64,000 nt of DNA, from the NCBI GenBank assembly GCA_014529385.2, contig CM043944.1, positions 49,335,768 through 49,399,767 of the forward strand, in the 5' to 3' direction. Both the position numbers and the translations under genes were made by a program. This document shows, one piece after another, positions 28,163-39,656 of the stretch. The stretch is from Adiantum capillus-veneris. Taxonomy: Eukaryota > Streptophyta > Polypodiopsida > Polypodiales > Pteridaceae. The notes under the pieces are model-generated. The model searched no databases. It was not told the DNA's origin and saw only the letters and a list, made by a program, of their open reading frames with translations. Each line of letters starts with the position of its first letter. Within the stretch, counting starts at the first letter, position 1.

Positions 28163-28249
<87 letters not shown>
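28163..28249. repeat. (TC)n tail of LINE E5
   Basis: Pure CT run after ATTTCATT, ending at CACACATATTC. Confidence 0.97.
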
Positions 28250-28254
<5 letters not shown>

Positions 28255-29080
28255 TATTCTACCTCATCATCTCCATCTCTTCTACACTGTCTATGGGCTG
28301 AATTCTCTCTTTCTCTACTGTGTAATGGTAGGAGTTGTGACCTCCAATCTCTATCGCTCATCTTTGAGCTGAAAACTCTCTTTCACTCTGTTCCTTATGC
28401 TGAAATTTATGTGTGCTCTCTTCCACCACTTGGGCAATAGCCCCTGCCGGTTACAGTGGTACCAAGCCTAGCTGATTGCTCTTTTGTGTGGCAATCTGAT
28501 CCAGATTTATGGCCATTTTCAGTAGCTATGGAGAACTCCAAGTTCACCGATAGCCATCAAGAAGAGGAGTATGAAGAAGTTGTAGCCATTTTCAAACATA
28601 CATGCAGTTCATGTATGGCACGTTGACACATTGGCAATGCATGCATGGTAGATGGCCACACAGTGTAATAGGGAATGGCCAGAGCGGGCCCCTCTCTACT
28701 AACATATAGGTTAAATCCAACCTAATTTGAGCATATTTTAAGCTTATCGTTCAGGCCCCCATTCCCGTTCCGCTTTTCCGAGGGCCCCGTTCCGGAAACG
28801 TAATTGACTTATCCTAAGGCCGTAAAAATAATTTAGGCCTTAGGATATTGTTGTTCTAAGGACCCCATCTCATTCCTGTGCTTGCACTGACGCGCGTAAT
28901 TGTCTGAGCCTGAAATCTGAGGCTACTATCTTCCCAATCAATAGGGCTTCAGGGCATTTTCTGCTAGGGTCTCCCTGAGGTGCTCTGGCCCAAACTTGGG
29001 TCCACCTGAGGCCCCATAACTGCTAGATCTATTCTGATGTGCACACAACTAATTAGATAATTCTTTTCTCGTAAATAAAT
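28250..29080 (+). other. LTR-retrotransposon leader fragment and non-coding sequence
   Basis: The stretch 28400-28600 looks like the end of an LTR (CCGGTTACA) followed by TGGTACCAAGCC, a possible worn primer-binding site, and a short ATG frame. No domain follows. A GGAACGG-type patch lies at 28757-28800. The remainder shows nothing I recognise. Confidence 0.35.
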
Positions 29081-29089
29081 TAATTATTT

Positions 29090-30010
29090 ACAAAGTCTAA
29101 CATAGTTACAAAAAGAATCAATCTTCTGATACCATGCTCGAGGAGCTTGCTTCAGGCCATAAAGAGCCTTCCGCAACTTGTAAACTTTGTTGCTCGATCC
29201 TGGAACTAAGAATCCTACATCTCCTCCTCTAAGTCAAAGCCCGACTTCACATCCATCTCAAGCATGGGCTATCGATGATGGGCTGTTCGAGCAAATATTG
29301 TCCAAATAGTTGCCACCTTATAGTCGGTGCAAAGGTCTCGTCATGGTTCACTCCCAATCTTTCAAAAAAGCCCTTGGCAACGAGGCATGCTTTGTGCTCA
29401 TCCAAAGACCCATCTGATTTGTACTTCGTCTTGTAGACCCACTTGACACAAAGATAGTTACCCGGACGGAAAATCGGAATGGGGAATGGGAAACAGCAAC
29501 CGGTAGGAAATGCCATTCCCTGTTTCGAACACTCACGTTTGAAACACGGAACGGGAAGCTAGATTGGGAACGGGGAACGGCCACCTGAAAATGGCCATTC
29601 CCTGTAACTATAGACAAATGACCTTCCGCTTTGGTGGTTGTGGAACCCACTCCCATGTATTACTCGGAATACCTCTCAATGGAATCAAGCTTTACTTGCA
29701 TGGCCTCCTTCCACTTTGGTTGTAAAAGGGACTGTAAGAGGTTGTCTGATCTTTGCCACCAAGGAATCAAGGCATATCTGCATCATCTAGACCATCTCAT
29801 AGTAGCTACATCAAGCCAATCTGGTGGAAAGTCTGAAGTAGAAGGATCTCACAATGTCTCGAATAGCCACTTGACTGGCTTGCCCCCAAAATCAGGAGCT
29901 ACTGATATGTCCTCCACCGCATCCATCTCTGCTCTAATAATCTCATGCAGAATGAAGGCCTTTGCCTATATCATATGTGATGTCATCATGACCAGCCATC
30001 CCTCCATATG
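29090..30010 (-). pseudogene. Ty1/copia reverse transcriptase fragment
   Basis: Decayed copia pol on the minus strand. Recognisable blocks, reading downward, are PKWKEAMQ near 29700, VKWVYKTKYKSDGSLDEHKA near 29410-29460, LVAKGFFERLGVNHDETFAPT near 29350-29395, and [20 protein letters not shown] near 29110-29175. The last two are hallmarks of the copia RT. Several stops and shifts are present, and a GGAACGG-rich insert interrupts it at about 29458-29612. Integrase, RNase H and LTRs were not seen. Confidence 0.8.
29458..29612. mobile_element. Short GGAACGG-rich insertion in the copia fragment
   Basis: About 150 bases split the copia RT between two blocks that are adjacent in intact copies. 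The edges read ATAGTTAC and GTAACTAT, a short inverted repeat, and the interior is rich in GGAATGG and GGAACGG motifs. Similar stretches occur at 11085-11225 and 28757-28800. It may be a small non-autonomous element; the class is unknown. Confidence 0.45.
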
Positions 30011-30309
30011 CTCCCAGCCATCATAGTACTCTCTGTCTGGCCACTATGCTTCCTGAGAATAAACCCAATCAAGCAGAGGCATTGATGACTCAAGTAAATT
30101 CATATCAGGCGTAGAATTGTAGAAACCCAAAAACCACGTGAACTTAGTCTCAATTATCATCCATCCTCAATTCCTAGGCATTAGTTCGTCTCTTGACCCC
30201 ATCTTGACGACATGAACTCGAGCTTGTAGAATCAGCTAACGACATTTAAACCGTTTTTTATTAGAAACAATGTTTGAGGCATATGTCCATTGTTTTACAA
30301 ACATATTCT

Positions 30310-31054
30310 TTATCGTGAAGCCTTACAAATATTTTCTTGATCATTTCTTCCTGTCATTTTCTCATTCATGGATCTTTGGACATCTGTCATTAGCTTTTCA
30401 TCATCAACATCCATCCCAGTGACATCATCTTGAGACACCTGTTTCTGAAACTCTTCTATAGACAAGAGAAAAAATTGTAATTGACTGACAGTGTGCATCA
30501 GAATTAACATTTATGAGTAAAATGCAAACTACCTTCTTTCTCTAAGGGTAAACTTGTCACAGACTTGATCTGTATGATTTCTCCAAGCTGGAGCAAGTTC
30601 ATGTTATGAGTTAAACGGATAATCCAATGTGCTACATCCAAACTAGAGAAAGTTTCTCTCTGTCAAGATGTACTGATGATAAACCAAGCAAACACAACTT
30701 AAAATGCTTTTAATGAACTTCCCAATACACAAAAAATGCTAAGCTATGCATATGTGATGTCTAGAACAGGAAATGCACATCCGAATGCAAATGTTAAAAG
30801 CATACACACCTGCACTTCTGGCATTATTTCTCCTTCGCCAAAATTTATTTCTTGGTCATTGGCATCAAAATTTTGAAAACAAGGGGTTACCGATTTCCTT
30901 TTCCTAGTGGGCTGTTGATCAATTGAGGAAGGATTATCTACATGCTTCCGTCTTAGATTCATTCCAACAACTGGACCAAACCATAACTGAAGGAATTTTA
31001 GATAAACGTCCTTAATAGCTCTGAAACATGGTTCATTTGTGAAAAAAAGGGAGT
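30310..31054 (-). CDS. Last three coding exons of an unrecognised host gene
   Basis: Three minus-strand exons fit together with matching phases. Exon a (31054-30810) starts after TTTCAG and ends at CAG|GTGTGT; its product begins near SLFFTNEPCFRAIKDVYLKF. Exon b (30587-30533) lies between CCAG and AAG|GTAGTT. The last exon (30455-30310) starts after TTGTCTATAG and ends at a stop at 30310-30312. The joined product is about 148 residues, without transposon motifs, and acidic in the last part (DDVTGMDVDDEKL). Exons further upstream were not found. An alternative open frame runs over 31054 (a YEYCWHRPPQF block), so the first acceptor is less certain. I do not recognise the family. Confidence 0.5.
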
Positions 31055-31594
31055 CTGAAATTGAGGAGGTCGATGCCAGCAGTACTCATATAGTTGCTTA
31101 AAATACATTCTGTAGTGACAATACCCTCAGTAGGCATGATAGCAAAAAGAATTTGTGGTGCTTTTCTTGGAACACACTTAGTTTTCCAGATTTACATAGT
31201 TGTAGGTTAGAAAATTGAACTTTCACTTCCTTGGGTGCCGCTGTATGCTTGTCCGCTCAATATCTGGCATGAGCTAGTATGTCCCTGCTTGTGCACCTAT
31301 TCCATGAGGTGGTGCTATCTTGAGCATCCCAACCACTTAAAGAAGGGGCATCAGTCTCAGAGCCTGCAGCTCACTGATGCGAGGGAATTTCTCATAAGTT
31401 TCACATGCACTCTACACCGGTGATTGTGACCATGTGCCAAATAAACGTGTCACTGCTGGCTCAGGTTAGTCTACAAAACCCAATGAGATCTTAATCTAGC
31501 ACTATGTAAGAAAATGTGCTGGACCTGAATAGCCATCGACTCATAGCTCCCCCCCCCCCCCCCCTTTCCCTCCCTCCCGAGAGGATGGCGACTA
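31055..31594. other. No gene recognised
   Basis: Probably intron or flank of the minus-strand gene, then unrecognised sequence with a C run at 31549-31564. Nothing further can be supported. Confidence 0.5.
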
Positions 31595-31706
31595 TTGGCC
31601 GGGTCGCATAGGTCATATTTTGGCCTTCCGAGGACAATAAAAAATCATCATCATCATCATCACCTCCCCCTCCCCCCCCCCCCCCCCTCTCTCTCTCTCT
31701 CTCTCA
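31595..31706 (+). mobile_element. 3' end of another LINE copy, with an ATC then CT tail
   Basis: Shows the family 3' signature: CGCATAGGTCATATTTTGGCC (hairpin 31611-31625), then a GAGGACAATAAAAA box, an (ATC)n tract at 31643-31661, C-rich sequence and (CT)n at 31688-31706. The body upstream is not recognisable, so the insertion was very short or has decayed. LINE E6 starts at its CT end. Confidence 0.7.
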
Positions 31707-31937
31707 TGAGTTCTCCACCTCATGATACGCTCTCTTCTCCAGCTTCTCTACGCTCACCACACACGAGGTACCAGCACGCATTTTGCAACCCGAACAACAG
31801 CAAAGCAGCTCTCACCACCAGGCCCAAATAGGGTGCGTCGACCAGCAGCAGACCAACGACTATGCAGCACGCCCTCGCAGCAGAAGCAAAGGAAGGGGGA
31901 CTCGCACAGATTTAGGGTTTGCAAGAATAGAGACTAG

Positions 31938-34814
31938 GTCGTACACAGTGGCGGAGAGAGCACAGTAGACTATCTGTTGAGCTCTACCCAGACAGCAGAG
32001 CTTATACACTCCTTCAACGTTGCACGCACACCGATAGGGGCGGATCATACTTATCTCACATTCTCCCTTTTTGCTACACAGCTTGCCGACCCCCCCGCCT
32101 CCCCCCCTCACACTTACACTACCATTTCTTTCACTCATGAGCTCACTCCTGTTTATATACATCACCTGCATGAGCACCTTATACACTTAGACCCCACAGC
32201 CCCTATGGACACACTCACCACACACATTACATCCATCTTACACGAGTCAGCCACTCAAAGTTTCCCACATCGCATACACACACACCCTCCACGCACTGGC
32301 ACTATGCCACAAAACAGGTGGTACGACGACAAATGTCGAGATCTACACAGACACCTACATATACTGGAGATCAGAGGGGAGATTACACATCGCCAGGCTC
32401 AGCGCAAGATGCAGACACTTACCCGTCGTAAAAGACGGGAGTGGGAGGAGCACCAGTATTGGGACATCTATCATTTACTCATGAGCAAGAACAGTGCTGA
32501 GGCATGGCGTCGGATCAGACCTCCCAGGCCATCCACTCCTATTCAGGACCCAGCGGCATGGCACAGATATGCCGAAAGCTTATACGAGATCCCAGGACAG
32601 CCACCCATACCTACGCCATCGGCTACCCGACCCACATCATCTACTTTCTTCACCACCCACATGGTGAAGAAAGCTATATCCCACCTACAGCATGGGAGGG
32701 CTAGAGATCAGGCAGGCCTACAGGCAGAGCATCTTATATATGGCTGTGATGCATTGGCACCACTCATTGCCCACCTCTTCAACCGCGCGCTTTCAGAGGG
32801 ATTCCCAGAGTCGTGGACAGCGCACACCATCGTGCCTATCCACAAATCTGGGGATGCCATGGATCCTAGCACATATCGCACTATCATGATTGGTCCTATA
32901 CTGACCAAACTATATGGCGCGGTTTTAGAGGAGGAGCTCAGTTCTCTAGCAAAGGGAGAGGGCATGAGGACACCAGGACAGGCAGGCTTCCGCCGAGCTT
33001 TCTCTACTATTGATCATATCTTCACCCTTCGTTGTCTGATCGACCAGACACGGGTGAGGAAGAGGAGATTATATTGCTGCTTCGTTGACTTCCGCAAAGC
33101 ATTTGACACAGTACCTAGAGAGAGACTTTTCCGATGTCTGGCTGCGCTTGGGATTGGAGAGGAGATGGCATGGGGGATCTATGCATTGTATGAGCATGTA
33201 TCTGGCAGAGTGAGATGCCCGAGTGGATTATCTGACACCCTTGTGAGCACCATTGGTGTGAAACAAGGTTGCCCCCTATCACCTACACTCTTTGGTCTAT
33301 ACATTGACGAGATTGTAGACTTCATCTTGCACAGGGGTGGAGAGGGTGTGGATATTGCAGGGACTACTGTACACATACTCTTATATGCAGATGATATTGT
33401 CCTGATGTCAGAGACGGCAGAGGGACTACAACTACATTTGCAGGCCCTGGATGATTTCTGCTCACAGAGAGGACTCACGGTGAACCTTGGCAAGACCAAG
33501 GTTCTCATATTTCATACATCGGCTCAGATTCGCCAACAGAGTAGATTTACAGTAGCTGGAGGGGATATAGAAGTGACAGGCTCATATGTATATCTGGGGG
33601 TTACATTCACCGCAGCATCAAGGACCTTCTCCATGACACAGGCAGCCAGAGATAGACTTACCAGAGGATACGCATCACTAGCTCTGATGGAGAGACAGTG
33701 CCACCAGGCCCACTTCCAGGAGCCCCGGACGAAGGGGTGGCTCTTTGACACACTGGTCACACCTGCACTCATGCATGCCTCGGCCATTTGGGGACCGGGA
33801 CTGGCAGACTCCGTATGGACACAGATAGAGAGGCCACAGATTATTATGATCTCCAGGATGATTCGCAGCAAGCCATCAGTTCCACACGACATTATTAGAG
33901 CTGAGCTGGCTGCACCACCGATGTTGGTAGAGGCACTCTTTCAGACTGTTTGCCTTCTTCGCAGATTCAAAGATATGGATCTAGATAGGATCTCTCATAG
34001 AGCCTTCATTGCATCTAGAGAGATGGCACAGGCAGGGGACACTAGCTCATGGTATGCCCAGACAAGAGATTGGCTAGCTCAACACGGTTTTGATATTGAT
34101 AGACTACCACCACTCCAGTATGACACCCAGGCCCCGACCTATACCCTCTCACGCTCTGAGCGGAATAGGGTCATCAGACAGGAGATATGGCATACATATA
34201 TTCAGAGGACATGGCGCAGGCCCACAGACACCCTACCTCCTAAAATGCTATATTACTATGAGCATTTTCTGAGGTTCTCAGAGCAGGGATTCATTGAGAT
34301 TCCATCATACATGCAAGAGTACATGCCACACCGACTTCGGGTCAACATTGGCCAGCTACGAGTGTCATCACATCAGCTAGAGATTGAGAGTGGCAGAGCC
34401 AGAGGCATACCACGAGAGGAGCGTACATGCCGGATTTGCCAGACGGAGGTGGAGAGTGAGGAGCATTTTGTCATGAGATGCCCAGCATATACAGAGCTGA
34501 GAGAGAGATATGGCATTGGAGACTCATTACAGCAGCATATGATAGGCCGAGAGCAGAGGAGGTTTGGCCAGTTCCTGGTTGCGGCTTTAGAGGTTCGAGA
34601 GCAGTTGTTACAGCCACGCCAAAGTCAGGATAGCAGGACACAGACTACCATCACACAGTTTTTTCGACAAGGTGGACCAGACCCCCCCACACTACCTACA
34701 CAGAGTAGAGGGCTTACCCTTCTCCAGGCAGAGTCTCAGAGGGCACGTCGGAGACCGAGGCTCCCAGGATACAGGACACATGGGTGTCACCAGAGGAGAT
34801 CTCGAGGATACTAA
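31938..34814 (+). CDS. LINE E6 ORF2, uninterrupted reverse transcriptase (endonuclease mostly missing)
   Basis: An open frame of 958 codons with no ATG at its start because the element is 5'-truncated; it is bounded by TAG 31935-31937 on the left. It opens with the end of the endonuclease (a VDYLL block, then GADHTYLTFSL with the catalytic-type DH). It continues with the linker and the full RT: GRARDQAGLQAEH, TYRTIMIGP, GQAGFRRAFSTIDHIF, FVDFRKAFDTVP, GVKQGCPLSPTLFG, YADDIVLMS (YADD at 33384-33395) and NLGKTKVLIF. Near 34428-34480 is CRICQTEVESEEHFVMRC (CX2CX8HX4C). No stop or shift was seen, and all RT key residues are present. It is the best preserved RT in the window and implies a young insertion. 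Confidence 0.9.
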   Translation, partial: VVHSGGESTVDYLLSSTQTAELIHSFNVARTPIGADHTYLTFSLFATQLADPPASPPHTYTTISFTHELTPVYIHHLHEHLIHLDPTAPMDTLTTHITSILHESATQSFPHRIHTHPPRTGTMPQNRWYDDKCRDLHRHLHILEIRGEITHRQAQRKMQTLTRRKRREWEEHQYWDIYHLLMSKNSAEAWRRIRPPRPSTPIQDPAAWHRYAESLYEIPGQPPIPTPSATRPTSSTFFTTHMVKKAISHLQHGRARDQAGLQAEHLIYGCDALAPLIAHLFNRALSEGFPESWTAHTIVPIHKSGDAMDPSTYRTIMIGPILTKLYGAVLEEELSSLAKGEGMRTPGQAGFRRAFSTIDHIFTLRCLIDQTRVRKRRLYCCFVDFRKAFDTVPRERLFRCLAALGIGEEMAWGIYALYEHVSGRVRCPSGLSDTLVSTIGVKQGCPLSPTLFGLYIDEIVDFILHRGGEGVDIAGTTVHILLYADDIVLMSETAEGLQLHLQALDDFCSQRGLTVNLGKTKVLIFHTSAQIRQQSRFTVAGGDIEVTGSYVYLGVTFTAASRTFSMTQAARDRLTRGYASLALMERQCHQAHFQEPRTKGWLFDTLVTPALMHASAIWGPGLADSVWTQIERPQIIMISRMIRSKPSVPHDIIRAELAAPPMLVEALFQTVCLLRRFKDMDLDRISHRAFIASREMAQAGDTSSWYAQTRDWLAQHGFDIDRLPPLQYDTQAPTYTLSRSERNRVIRQEIWHTYIQRTWRRPTDTLPPKMLYYYEHFLRFSEQGFIEIPSYMQEYMPHRLRVNIGQLRVSSHQLEIESGRARGIPREERTCRICQTEVESEEHFVMRCPAYTELRERYGIGDSLQQHMIGREQRRFGQFLVAALEVREQLLQPRQSQDSRTQTTITQFFRQGGPDPPTLPTQSRGLTLLQAESQRARRRPRLPGYRTHGCHQRRSRGY

Positions 34815-35212
34815 CCTTACACCATCAGTATCTAGAGCAGAGTCATGTACCAGCACCAGGAGATCCAGCATTCCAGAGATACCTGAGCAGGCCACCACCG
34901 ATGTGCCACATTCTCTACCCTACATATGTTGCTTGTTTTTAGATACCCTCCCTATCATCTCATGGTGGTATCACCTTGCAGCCCCTAGTTGAGCCTGATG
35001 ATGCGTGAGCACACCTCGACACGAGGACCCACACTATACATTGTACACCACATGCACCACCCTACCACACCCTCTTGCATAGTATAGGCTCATTTCAGTT
35101 TGTACACTTTTTTTATTTTCCGATGCCTAGAGCATCAACACATGTATATGATATTGTCTCATAGGTCGAGTTCGGCCTTTCGAAGACGTTAATAAAGCTT
35201 TCTTTCTTTCTT

Positions 35213-35672
<460 letters not shown>

Positions 35673-36917
35673 AGAGGGTGCTTGAGGATGGACCAACCAA
35701 TCGATGTCGGGGAAAATTGCTTTCTACAAGGGAGGGAGAGTAGTGGTGTTGGAAAAACGCAACGCATGACGGTGAGAGACCTATAGGACCAACCTTAAAA
35801 TGGCAGCATGGAATTGTAACGGATGAATGAAGCTAGATGTAGGCGCATTTGAGGATAGCTTTAAGGGAAGAGACATTATTTTTTACTCGGAAACGCATCA
35901 GACTCTTGGTGGCACATTACCTAGAGTGACTGCATACCATTGGGAGACTACTTGTAGGCAGGAAGAGAGATCAACGCATAGAGGACGGGGGTCAAGAGGT
36001 GTGGCAGTCCTATCCAGGGAGGAGCTGCAACCCCTCATTTGTAATGTTCGGAGGGATGAACAAGCCAGATATATGTGCGTCAGAGTGAGAGCACTCTACA
36101 TTGCAATATGCTATTTTGCCCCCAGCACACCTCATTATGTATCGACCAAGGGGGAGTCACCCTACATGATATTGGATGAGGACATATAGGAGTTCTCTAG
36201 GGATGGAGATGTAATTCATTTGGGAGACTTCAATGCCAGGACGGGCCAGTCTCAGACAGCTTTGTACGATACCTCAAAGGAAATGTTGAGAGAATTGGAT
36301 ATCAATGATATGGAATTGGCGAGACATTCGCAAGATGAAGAGCACACTGGATATGGGGGTTATTTGACAGATTTGGGGACTGTACATGGACTGGCCATCT
36401 TGAATGGCCTCCAAAGATTTCCAACGTCGAGTGGGTTCACTTATTTTCCTCATAGACATGGGGCCAGCACAGTGGATTATGTTTTGGCTCAGCCCAGTTT
36501 CATACCCTCTATTCAAGACTTTACAGTCAGCCCAGGCTTATTGGGATAGCAATAGGTCATGCTCTCCTCATTTTACCATCTCATTCCAATTCAGCACAGC
36601 TCGACTGGCACAGACACCTACGCATACCCGATACACTTTTACTTCAGAGACTCATTCTATCTACATAGATGGTATCTAGAGACGCTTATGCACAGAGGAT
36701 CCAAGGAGACCTTTAGAGGGTCTCACTTATGTATTGACAGAGACACTACAGGATGCAACAGCATAGGCATGCCCACACACTAAGCCTGGGCAGCGACGAC
36801 GTTCTGGGAGCACACCCCAAAATAGCTGGTATGATGAGGAGTGCAGAGTGACGAGAACCCGACTTCAGAAGGAGGTACTTCTAGGAGTCATTACTCACAA
36901 GCAATCACCGATTGCTT
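35673..36917 (+). mobile_element. LINE copy E8, truncated at both ends
   Basis: Runs from the last part of ORF1 through the endonuclease to a point just before the RT. It starts after the short TC tail of E7. On the right it stops inside ORF2 near 36917, where an LTR in minus orientation begins. Confidence 0.85.
35680..36905 (+). pseudogene. LINE E8, ORF1 end plus ORF2 endonuclease
   Basis: The last 20 or so codons of ORF1 match the ORF1 end of E4 and stop at TGA 35767-35769, again followed by CGG. ORF2 has an ATG at 35800-35802 in the same frame as ORF1, 30 bases past the stop, then AAWNCNG. The endonuclease blocks are FYSETHQ, CYFAPST, HLGDFNARTG and a VDYVLAQPSF block. Breaks are a TGA in the spacer, TGA 35824-35826, TAG 36187-36189, and a shift near 36530-36545. 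The GDFNARTG block is intact here and shows what E4 has lost. The RT is absent. Confidence 0.85.
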
Positions 36918-37676
36918 CTATAAACCTTGCGAAAACTGACCGTGCGGCGAGGAACTGTTGTGGGAAGGTGAGATCTGCGAGGTTCAAGACTTGATCTACG
37001 ATGTCTAAAGGCTGAAAACTGAAAACGCTGATGGTTCTTGATAGTCCGTCACGGTGAATCTGCAAAACGCCGGGGCTGATCTGCAAACCAAAAACGCTAG
37101 GGCTGAAATTCTGTTGTTGTCGCCGGTTGCTCTGCAAAATGCAAAACGCTAGGCTGATCTGAGGTTCTGTTGTCACCGGAATCTGCAAAAGCAAATCGCT
37201 GGCTGATCTGGTGTTGAAAACGCTAGGTATTGGCTCTGCTCCAAAAACGCTAGGTCTCTTGGGGGGGGTTCTGCTGAGAAGGTGCCTGTTGAGCGTGGAG
37301 CTCCTGCTGCCTCTTCTGCCATTTAGTGCTAGTCTAGGTTTGCTTATATACAAACTTACTCAATTTGCCCTACCTACTTTCCAACAAAAGTCACTAAAAA
37401 ACAATAAGTGAAAAATGTCAAAAATAGGTAAAATAGGCTAAATGCACTGGAAAATTCCCCTGAAGGATTCGGATGGATTCTGATGGGAATGCTTATGATC
37501 ATGCTGTGTGCAACCAGAGGATATGCATCTACACTAAGTGACTGGGCATGCATGGTCTACGAATAGACTCACAAAAGTGCCAGATCACTTCTAAATCTAG
37601 ACTGACTGGACTGATTGAACCCTACTCATGCTGTAGCTTGTCCACGGACACATAGGGTTGGATGTGTCACGTGACA
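36918..37676 (-). repeat. LTR of family B, minus orientation
   Basis: Starts (minus) with TGTCACGTGACACATCC at 37676. The first 450 or so bases match, in reverse complement, the start of 39657-40790; past that the two diverge. It contains about seven AAAACGCT-type boxes (plus-strand reading) between 37030 and 37255. The far end was set at the junction with LINE E8 and is approximate. Confidence 0.7.
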
Positions 37677-38066
37677 CCCTATGTTTTGTAACCATACCAC
37701 ATTAGACTCTAGTGTCAAGTCTAGGGATACCTTAAAATCCATAAAAGGATCCATCAGGGACTGCTGCAGTTTTGCTCTGCTGAGAGGAGTCTCTACAACC
37801 ACCTCTTCTTCTCCTGAAGCTTCTTCCTCCTCAGGCCTGCTGATGTCGATAGTCGGCACTTGTCCCTTGCGACGCAATCTTCTCGGTGGTTCATCTTGCT
37901 CCAACTCGGGCTGCATGGCAGTGGTAGACTTCCCTCTCACCATGGCTGGAGGTATGTGTAGGGTGGGTGTGTACTTGAAGAAGCCTGGCGACAACATAAG
38001 GCAAGGTAGAGTTCGACAGAGGTAATGGCTCACACCTTTGTATGGCGCACCTCGCTTTCCACTCAC
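37626..38066 (-). pseudogene. Unrecognised acidic ORF next to LTR family B
   Basis: A 146-codon minus-strand frame with a likely internal start at MVRGKSTTAMQ. It has a basic patch (RRLRRKGQ) and a Glu-rich stretch (PEEEEASGEEEVVV), and runs past the LTR start at 37676. It could be the last ORF or a gag start of the family B element. No domain is recognised. Confidence 0.35.
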
Positions 38067-38389
38067 GACTAATAGTACTCGCTACGCTATGATTTCACCT
38101 AATGAAGAATCATCCCGCATTTCAATGTAAATTTTCAAATCTCCCTTAAAATTCAAACCCAGAAAAATCTGATCAGCATAATTCCAACTTCAGGTATTCC
38201 GAAAATCCGACTTGACCACTCTGAACATTGATCCCTCTGTCCTGTTATTAAACTGTTGTGCATTGTACAATTAACCTCAACACTATTGTTGGTCATCCCC
38301 TTTTGAAATTGAGGAGCTCCAAACCTTGTACCTAGACTGCTTGCTGCAAACTCTGTTGGTTAAATCAATCCTGCTAATGGCCATTCCAA

Positions 38390-39656
38390 ATGGATGGTTT
38401 TCCTTGGAATTTCTTTAATTTGAAACCATTAACAGGTTTCTCAACTCTGGTACCAAAAACATCAGCAACTATGAATGTTCCCTATCCCAAATCCTGGACA
38501 ATCTTATATGGACCAATATATCTCAAAAGTTAACTTGCCTGGATGTGGCCCTAATCTGGAGTTATACAACATTACCCAATCTCCAACTTGGAAAACTTTA
38601 AACTTAACATTCATACTCACCCAAGCTTTCCTCCTTCTCTAAACCACTTCAAATATATATAAACTAATCAACATGTCCTCTTCTAATTGCATCAAATATT
38701 TGCTCCTGTACCTGATGGACAATTTTGGACTCGTTTTTTATGCAATTACTCTAAGGCTTGGAACCACAAATTCCATAGGGACCACAGCTTCTAGACCATA
38801 CACCAATTTGAATAGAGTCATACTTGTGGTGACCTTAAAAGTTGTCCTAAAGGACCACAATGCTAAATCAAGCTTCTGATCCCAATTCTTCTTGTTGTCT
38901 TGAACAATTTTCTTCAATATCTTCACCAAGGTCTTATTTGTGCTTTCAGCCTATCCATTAGCTTAACGATGATAACGTTGTGGACTTTTTGAGCATAATC
39001 ATATGAGTTTTTGTTAATTAAGCAATCATCTCATTTAGAAAATGGCTTCCTCTATCACTCACCAACTCCACACGACATCCAAACCTAGTCATGTTGTTAT
39101 GATAGAGAAATCTGGCTACACTTTGAGCTTTATTGTCTTTGAGAGCAACAGCTTCAACCCACTTAGTACAATAATCTGTGGCCACCAGAATGTATTTACA
39201 TTCTTTACTAGTAGTAGGCTTGACACGTCCAACAAAGTCCATTCCCCACTTTTGAAAAGGTTCTAGAGGTAATATAGGATGATTAAACATTCTCTCCCCA
39301 AAATTTGGCTGACCCAACCTCTGACAAATCACACAACTTCTAGCATGCTCATGTGCATCCTTCAATACAGTGGGCTACCACAATCTAGCTTGCAACACTT
39401 TCTTACCTGTTATATCACCTGAAAAAATGTCCTGCTATTCCTGAATGAGCTTCTTGCAAAACAGCCTTTTGTTCAAAATCTGGAACACACCTTCTAATGA
39501 CTTGATCAATCCCTTTCTTGTATAATGCTCCTGCTATCACCAAAAATGGTCTACTTTTTAAAGCAAACTTCCTCCTCTCGTCACCTGAAAATTCCATGGC
39601 ATTGTACCATCTGTCAAAAATGTTAACATCTGATCATACCATGATTCAGAGACAGT
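38390..39656 (-). pseudogene. Ty3 integrase, decayed
   Basis: Minus strand, downstream of the RNase H at 40795 but separated from it by an inserted LTR. Blocks in order are WYDQMLTFLTDG (near 39640), an H2C2-type zinc region (HARSCVICQRLG), the catalytic core (WGMDFVG, LVATDYCTKWVEA, LVSDRGSHFLNE), TTFKVTTSMTLFKLVYG, and a C-terminal VGDWVMLYNSRLGPHPGKL block near 38530. The two Asp of the D,D,E triad are visible. Several stops and shifts interrupt it. It belongs to the element whose 5' LTR is at 43117-43382. Confidence 0.85.
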
